Assembly (NCBI GenBank): GCA_963920665.1
Contig: OY987267.1
Span: forward strand, 14,136,001-14,200,000
Length of the DNA: 64,000 bases
Source of the DNA: Straminergon stramineum
Lineage: Eukaryota; Streptophyta; Bryopsida; Hypnales; Calliergonaceae
Direction of reading: 5' to 3'
How positions within the stretch are numbered: position 1 is the first letter of the stretch; every line of letters starts with the position of its first letter. The notes under the pieces are model-generated. The model was not told the DNA's origin and searched no databases. It saw only the letters and a program-made list of their open reading frames with translations. The translations under genes and the position numbers were made by a program. Shown here in pieces: positions 59,287 through 64,000 of the stretch.

Positions 59287-61749
59287 TCATCCTGTACTCA
59301 GGTTGGCTAGGCTGCGGAGTCCCAAGAATTCCCTATGTTGGTGGAATTTGAGTCTACCTAAAGGTTTTGTAAGAGCGTCTGCGGGTTGATTCGCAGTTGG
59401 AATATATTGTAATTGAACTTCCCCCCCTAAAACTCTCTCACGGATAAAGTGGTAATGTATCTCTATGTGTTTGGATCGGGCATGGAAGACTGGGTTACTG
59501 GACAATTTGATTGCTCCTTGGTTGTCGCAATGCAGGATAATGCTAGATTGTTCGTGATGAGAAGGTGAGAGTGGCTGTACTGGTGAGGTTTCAGGTTGTA
59601 GCTCGTGGAGTAGTCGGTGCAACCAAACAGCCTCTTGTGCGCCATCGCTCAAGGCTCGATACTCCGATTCGGTGGAGGAACGGGACACGGTGAGTTGCCG
59701 TTTGCTCTGCCAAGTAATAGGTCCACCTGCGAGTGTAAATAAATATGCACCCATGGATCGTCGAGTTTCTGGACATGATCCCCAATCTGCATCTGTGTAG
59801 CCGGTGATGGTTGTGGGACTATCGGCTTTGTAGAGTATCCCAAAATCTAATGTGCCTTGAATGTATCTGAGGACATGCTTGGCAGCGTCGAGGTGAGATT
59901 GCTGTGGGGCCGCCATGTAACTACTAAGGCGATTGACTGCATAAGCTATGTCGGGCCTGGTAACTGTGAGAAATATGAGTTTGTCGATGAGTCGACAGTA
60001 GAGGTGAGCGTCAATATACTCTGTCTTCATATCTGTGACTAGGATTTGTCCTGCTGGTAAGGGTGTAGTCGTGGGTTTACAATCACTCATGCCAAATTCG
60101 TGTAGTATCGATGCTGCATAGTCTTTTTGATGTAGAAAGATCCCTAGGATTACTTGTTCAAAGGAGATGCCAAGGTACCGCTGAATTTTTCCGAGATCTG
60201 TCATCTCAAATTCGGTATGAAGGAAGTGCTTCAACCAGGCGATGAGGGAATTCGAGCTGCCAGTAATAAATAGGTCATCCACGTAGAGTAGTAGAATAAG
60301 TGTCTCACCATCTTTGTGCATGTAGTATAGATTTCCGTCCGATTTACTGCGGTGTAGGCCAATGCGGAGAAGAGCTGCGTCAATCCGATCATACCACGTG
60401 CGTGGACTTTGTTTTAACCCGTAGAGTGATCTGTTGAGGCGGCAGACAAGGTGTTCCTTTCCATGGACTCGGAACCCGGGGGGTTGGCTCATATATATGC
60501 GTTCCTTGAGGAGGCTATTTAGGAAAGCTGTTCGGACATCCATGTGATGGATATCCCAACGTTTCGCAGCAGCAAGGGCGATGGCAGTCCGAATGGTGGC
60601 CCACTTGATGACAGGAGCGAAAGTTTCTGTGAAGTCTATGCCTGGGCGTTGCTCAAAGCCACGGGCAACCAGTCGAGCTTTCTTCACTGGAGGTTGTCCA
60701 TCGAGACCGGGTTTTGATTTAAACACCCATTTGCAGGTGATGGCACGATGACTAGAAGGTAAGGGTTCTAAGTCCCAGGTATTGTTGCGCCAAATAGACT
60801 CCATTTCGTCTTGCATTGCGCGTCTCCATCCTGGGTCAGCGGCAGCTTGTTTGAAGGTAACTTCTGTTGGGTCTTGATCTATAGGTGGGATCGTTGGCTG
60901 AGGTTTGGAAGGAGTTGAAGTGAGGAGACAGATGTCAAAGTCATTAGTTGAAAGACAGAGTTCATAGCCATCAAGGCGTATGTTCTGCTGACGAGGGCGC
61001 TGCGATCGGCGAGGTAGAGGCAGAGGAATTTCAGGGGTAGCAATGCCGTTAGGTATAAGAGATGGAGTATTAGAAACCAAGTCGGGTGAAGAGGTGGAGG
61101 GAGAGGGAAAAATGAGTGGTGTTACAGGGGAAGAGATCGCAGGAGCAATTGTAGGTTCAGACTGAGGAGGGATGGAAGTAGAATGAGGAAAATCTAGTGA
61201 AGGAGGAAGAAGTCTATCCAGAAATGACGGAGGTTCTAATGGTTCAGTGATTTCTGCAGAGGGGAGATCAAAGCAATTCTCATCAAAGCGTACATCCCGT
61301 GTGATCAAAATCTTTCTCGAAATTGGGTGGTAGCAACGGTAAGCCTTGCTTTGTTCGTCATAGCCAATTAAAATTGTCGGGGTTGCTTTGGGGTCGAACT
61401 TACTCCTCTTGACGTCTGGAATATGGCAGTAAGCGGTGCAGCCGATTACACGAAGATGACTAAGATTGGGTTTTATGCCTGTGAAGACTTCCTCTGGTGT
61501 TTTTAGCTTGATTGCCTTGGTGGGACAGCGATTCTGAATGTAGTTTACTGTGCGAGCTATTTCCTCCCATAGGGCCTTCGGGATTTTAGTACCAGTAACG
61601 ACGCTCTGGATTCCTTCAAGTAATGTACGATTCTTCCGCTCCGCTATGCCATTTTGGTGAGGGGAATAACCTGCAGTGAGCTGTCGATGAATCCCATGCT
61701 TTATACAGTAGGAGTTGAAGGCCTGTGAAATATATTCTCCCCCCGTCAC
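59287..61749 (-). CDS. Ty1/copia pol, second frame: integrase C-terminal half, reverse transcriptase, RNase H
   Basis: 820 open codons. They begin in the integrase core just after the second catalytic Asp (GGEYISQAFNSYC) and include the third acidic residue in NGIAERKNRT (about 33-42) and the GKI/WFD-type region. The reverse transcriptase runs from about 340 (WVFKSKPGLDG) to 560, with ARLVARGFEQ, MDVRTAFLNS and the catalytic YVDD at 489-492. RNase H (about 640-800) has TDADWGS (Asp 653), SSTESEYRAL (Glu 695), HCDNQGAIKL (Asp 742) and ends near ANQPADALTKPL. All key residues are present, with no internal stop over 2.4 kb, so the insertion is young. The gag-pol order integrase-RT-RNase H marks the copia (Pseudoviridae-type) superfamily. 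Confidence 0.93.
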   Translation of the reverse strand: MTGGEYISQAFNSYCIKHGIHRQLTAGYSPHQNGIAERKNRTLLEGIQSVVTGTKIPKALWEEIARTVNYIQNRCPTKAIKLKTPEEVFTGIKPNLSHLRVIGCTAYCHIPDVKRSKFDPKATPTILIGYDEQSKAYRCYHPISRKILITRDVRFDENCFDLPSAEITEPLEPPSFLDRLLPPSLDFPHSTSIPPQSEPTIAPAISSPVTPLIFPSPSTSSPDLVSNTPSLIPNGIATPEIPLPLPRRSQRPRQQNIRLDGYELCLSTNDFDICLLTSTPSKPQPTIPPIDQDPTEVTFKQAAADPGWRRAMQDEMESIWRNNTWDLEPLPSSHRAITCKWVFKSKPGLDGQPPVKKARLVARGFEQRPGIDFTETFAPVIKWATIRTAIALAAAKRWDIHHMDVRTAFLNSLLKERIYMSQPPGFRVHGKEHLVCRLNRSLYGLKQSPRTWYDRIDAALLRIGLHRSKSDGNLYYMHKDGETLILLLYVDDLFITGSSNSLIAWLKHFLHTEFEMTDLGKIQRYLGISFEQVILGIFLHQKDYAASILHEFGMSDCKPTTTPLPAGQILVTDMKTEYIDAHLYCRLIDKLIFLTVTRPDIAYAVNRLSSYMAAPQQSHLDAAKHVLRYIQGTLDFGILYKADSPTTITGYTDADWGSCPETRRSMGAYLFTLAGGPITWQSKRQLTVSRSSTESEYRALSDGAQEAVWLHRLLHELQPETSPVQPLSPSHHEQSSIILHCDNQGAIKLSSNPVFHARSKHIEIHYHFIRERVLGGEVQLQYIPTANQPADALTKPLGRLKFHQHREFLGLRSLANLSTG

Positions 61750-63856
61750 ATCGAAGTGTGCCGATCTTGAGGATAGGTGTCTCTACGGTCGCCCGAAATT
61801 GCTTGAATGACTCCAGTGTTTGTGATTTGTCAGAGAGAAAATATAACCAAGTTTTCCTTGAGAAGTCGTCGATGAAGGTAAGTATATATTTGTTGCCATT
61901 GCGAGAGTTGAGCGGCATAGGTCCACAGAGGTCGCTGTGAACTAGTTGGAGAGGCCGATTGGTGTAGGTTGTTCGTTTCTTGGGAATCCTGTCTCTGGGA
62001 AGTTTGCCGAGCATACACGATGGACAGACATGTTTGATCAACGGTATGTTGGGAATGCCAGCAACTAGTTGGCGAGAAGCCATGTGATACAAACTTTGGT
62101 AGTTGATGTGGCCAATTCTTCGATGCCACAAGTGGATCTCGGAGTTGGCTGCCTTGGCTGTTTTGTTAATGCTGGGAAGTTGCGAACAACTGTTGTCATA
62201 CTGTGTACATCTGTTGCTATCATGATCTAAGGTTGGGGAGGTATACGACAATCTAGCCGTTTCCAGCTGTTGTGATGATAATGTCGAAGCTTGACCTTGT
62301 AGATTGTGGTCAAGTAGGTTCACTACTCTATAAAGGTTATTGCGTTGGTCCCTAGTCCCTTGCAGGAAGATTTCACTTGGGTGATCTTTGTCGTATATGA
62401 GACATTGCCGAGATTCAAATAAAACCCTGTATCCTATGTCTGTAAGCTTTCCTACTGAAAAGAGGTTTGATTTGATACCAGGGACATAAAGAACATTGTT
62501 GATCTCCTTTATTTTTCCCGAAACGTCAATAGTACGTACAGTGCCCTGACTAACTACAGGCATGATCTGTCCTCCTGCAGCTTTGATGTACGGAATTTTG
62601 CTAGATGAAATATTGTTGAGTAGTTGTAAATTACCAGTGACGTGTGAAGAGGCACCTGAATCCAGAAACCAATCTTCCTCAGTAGCGGTGGATGTGACAC
62701 AAGCGTTGATGACTTCTACCGGTGCTTCTTCTGATTCATCTTGGAAGGCATCGATGCAGGCTCTAATGTGCGGTGGTGCTGCTTCCGTGTCTAGCTCCGT
62801 TTCGTAATCGTCCAGTTCGGTTTCAGTGACGTTGACATGTTGTGTCTGTGGTCGTTGCAGGTTGTTAAGTTGGAGTTGCAGCTTCTTGATCTGGTCCTGC
62901 AGTATAGCCCTTGCGCAGTCGCGGGCATAGTGGCCAGGCTTTCCGCAGCTGTGACACTGAATCGTCAACCGAGCTGCATCGTCTGGTCTTGATGTTGTGT
63001 GTTGGACAGGAGTGTGTCGATCGCTAGAGGAGTGCCCTCGTCCTCGATTGGAGCGTCCGCGCAAGCTTTGGCCTCCCCGAATTGGTCCCCTGCTAGATCT
63101 GATAAAGTTTATCTCTTCATCACGTTGTTCGTCCAAGTGGCGCCTCAGCTCTTCTTGTAGCAGCAAGCCTTCCAGTACAGGGAACGTAGGTAACCGTTCT
63201 CTCCCTTTTTGAATTTGCTTGAATGTTGACCAGCTCTTGGGGAGACTGTTCAGTGTTAGGTCGACTAAGTCTTCATCAGAGACCGAGACACCCAGCTGTA
63301 CGAGTTGGGTGATGATCAAGTTGATTTCCTGCAGATGATCTCCTATGGCCTTTCCTTCGACTAGTCTCAACGAATATAATTGTTCCTTTAATGACAAACG
63401 TCTAGAAGAACTTCTAACGTCGCACATGTGTCTCAGGCGGAGCCAAATAGCCTGTGGATCGGTAAGATGGATAATGCTGAGAATAATTGAGTCTCTTACC
63501 AAAGAGATAATGATGCGGCCTGCTCGAAAACGAAGCTCGTTCTCACGTTCAATGTTGGTTGCTGTAACTGCAGGTGCTGTGTCGACTGCCTGCGGTGGAC
63601 TGGTGACCGTTGGTGGTGCCGTTGGTGTCCGGGTTGCCTCTCCGATCGATGCTGGTCTTTCTGCCATCGTACTCGCGGAGTTTGCTGATGTTGCAGCATC
63701 GAAAGTGTTGCTCTGGCCACGATCGAGTTGCGGTTCGACGAATCTCCACAAGCCTTCTTGCATGAGGATCATCTTCACCTTGTAGCTCCAAATAACGTAA
63801 TTTGCAGGTCCTACTAACTTCATGGACTCAAGTACGTCTCTGACGCTAGGATCCAT
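61616..63856 (-). CDS. Ty1/copia gag-pol, first frame: gag, protease, integrase N-terminal half
   Basis: 746 open codons from ATG at 63856. Gag (about 1-315) opens with MDPSVRDVLESMKLVGPANY and ends with a CCHC knuckle, CHSCGKPGHYARDC (301-314). The aspartic protease has WFLDSGASSHVTG (397-408). The pre-integrase zinc site has LWHRRIGH (577-584) and CPSC (611-614). The integrase core has HSDLCGP (first Asp 642) and LRCDGG (second Asp 703). The frame then leaves the true reading because of a run of six G on the minus strand (plus 61739-61744): with one G fewer the next frame would join directly. The last 40 or so residues of this entry are therefore out of frame. A single-base homopolymer change is either a recent inactivating mutation or a base-calling error. 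Confidence 0.9.
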   Translation of the reverse strand: MDPSVRDVLESMKLVGPANYVIWSYKVKMILMQEGLWRFVEPQLDRGQSNTFDAATSANSASTMAERPASIGEATRTPTAPPTVTSPPQAVDTAPAVTATNIERENELRFRAGRIIISLVRDSIILSIIHLTDPQAIWLRLRHMCDVRSSSRRLSLKEQLYSLRLVEGKAIGDHLQEINLIITQLVQLGVSVSDEDLVDLTLNSLPKSWSTFKQIQKGRERLPTFPVLEGLLLQEELRRHLDEQRDEEINFIRSSRGPIRGGQSLRGRSNRGRGHSSSDRHTPVQHTTSRPDDAARLTIQCHSCGKPGHYARDCARAILQDQIKKLQLQLNNLQRPQTQHVNVTETELDDYETELDTEAAPPHIRACIDAFQDESEEAPVEVINACVTSTATEEDWFLDSGASSHVTGNLQLLNNISSSKIPYIKAAGGQIMPVVSQGTVRTIDVSGKIKEINNVLYVPGIKSNLFSVGKLTDIGYRVLFESRQCLIYDKDHPSEIFLQGTRDQRNNLYRVVNLLDHNLQGQASTLSSQQLETARLSYTSPTLDHDSNRCTQYDNSCSQLPSINKTAKAANSEIHLWHRRIGHINYQSLYHMASRQLVAGIPNIPLIKHVCPSCMLGKLPRDRIPKKRTTYTNRPLQLVHSDLCGPMPLNSRNGNKYILTFIDDFSRKTWLYFLSDKSQTLESFKQFRATVETPILKIGTLRCDGGRIYFTGLQLLLYKAWDSSTAHCRLFPSPKWHSGAEESYIT

Positions 63857-64000
63857 GACTATTTTTCTGTGGAAAAGTAGGATACGGATTATGGTGCCTG
63901 TATGTCTAGTGCGATCGTGTTCTAACGATGTTCAATCGAGCTACAGTTCTACTCGTACTAGTGTACTGCGACGACCTGTACAAGAAGAAAGCTCGACTAC
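63857..64000 (-). mobile_element. Copia 5' leader (incomplete)
   Basis: 144 bp upstream of gag ATG to the window edge. No primer-binding site complementary to initiator Met tRNA and no LTR end (TCAACA) are seen, so the 5' LTR lies outside. Confidence 0.5.

Overview
The window is nuclear DNA of a land plant. Three host genes have short plant-type exons with GT/AG introns, and about 40 kb of AT-rich sequence between them is made of decayed transposons. Exon style, a single-box HMGB gene and the mix of AT-rich intergenes with GC-balanced genes suggest a bryophyte (probably a moss), but I cannot name a species. Repeat extents are read by eye; termini given to the base are those with visible target-site duplications.

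Layout. 1-1472 (-): first four coding exons of a ceramide kinase gene running off the left edge. It is head to head with a complete 12-exon COG2 gene at 2876-8930 (+), across a 1.4 kb shared promoter region. 8.9-26.4 kb: repeat belt with fold-back elements, a 4.3 kb MULE-like element, a 1.24 kb CACTA element and several MITEs. 26.6-31.9 kb and 45.3-50.6 kb: two 5,347 bp arms of an inverted duplication, identical wherever compared, each with one HMGB gene; the two genes converge. The 13.3 kb spacer holds a decayed multi-exon gene resembling an N4/N6-type DNA methylase, an LTR-like repeat and other repeats. A 171 bp CACTA MITE sits exactly where perfect identity between the arms stops; beyond it the arms stay homologous for about 210 bp at only about 90%. 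51-57.8 kb: more repeats, ending in a fold-back element. 57.8-58.58 kb: coding-like pieces of an unrecognised minus-strand gene. 58.585 kb to the right edge: the 3' part of a nearly intact Ty1/copia retrotransposon on the minus strand, with a 136 bp LTR, a polypurine tract, and gag-pol broken only by a one-base homopolymer shift. Between pol and the polypurine tract an antisense ORF encodes a predicted membrane-anchored protein with an RNase H1 N-terminal/viroplasmin-type domain.

How it works together. Ceramide kinase (sphingolipid phosphorylation) and COG2 (Golgi tethering) may share a bidirectional promoter. The HMGB pair would give two copies of the same chromatin protein if the duplication is real. 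Everything else is mobile DNA and its remains. The items most worth a second look are the arms with their MITE-marked boundary, the antisense ORF in the copia element, and the decayed methylase-like gene.
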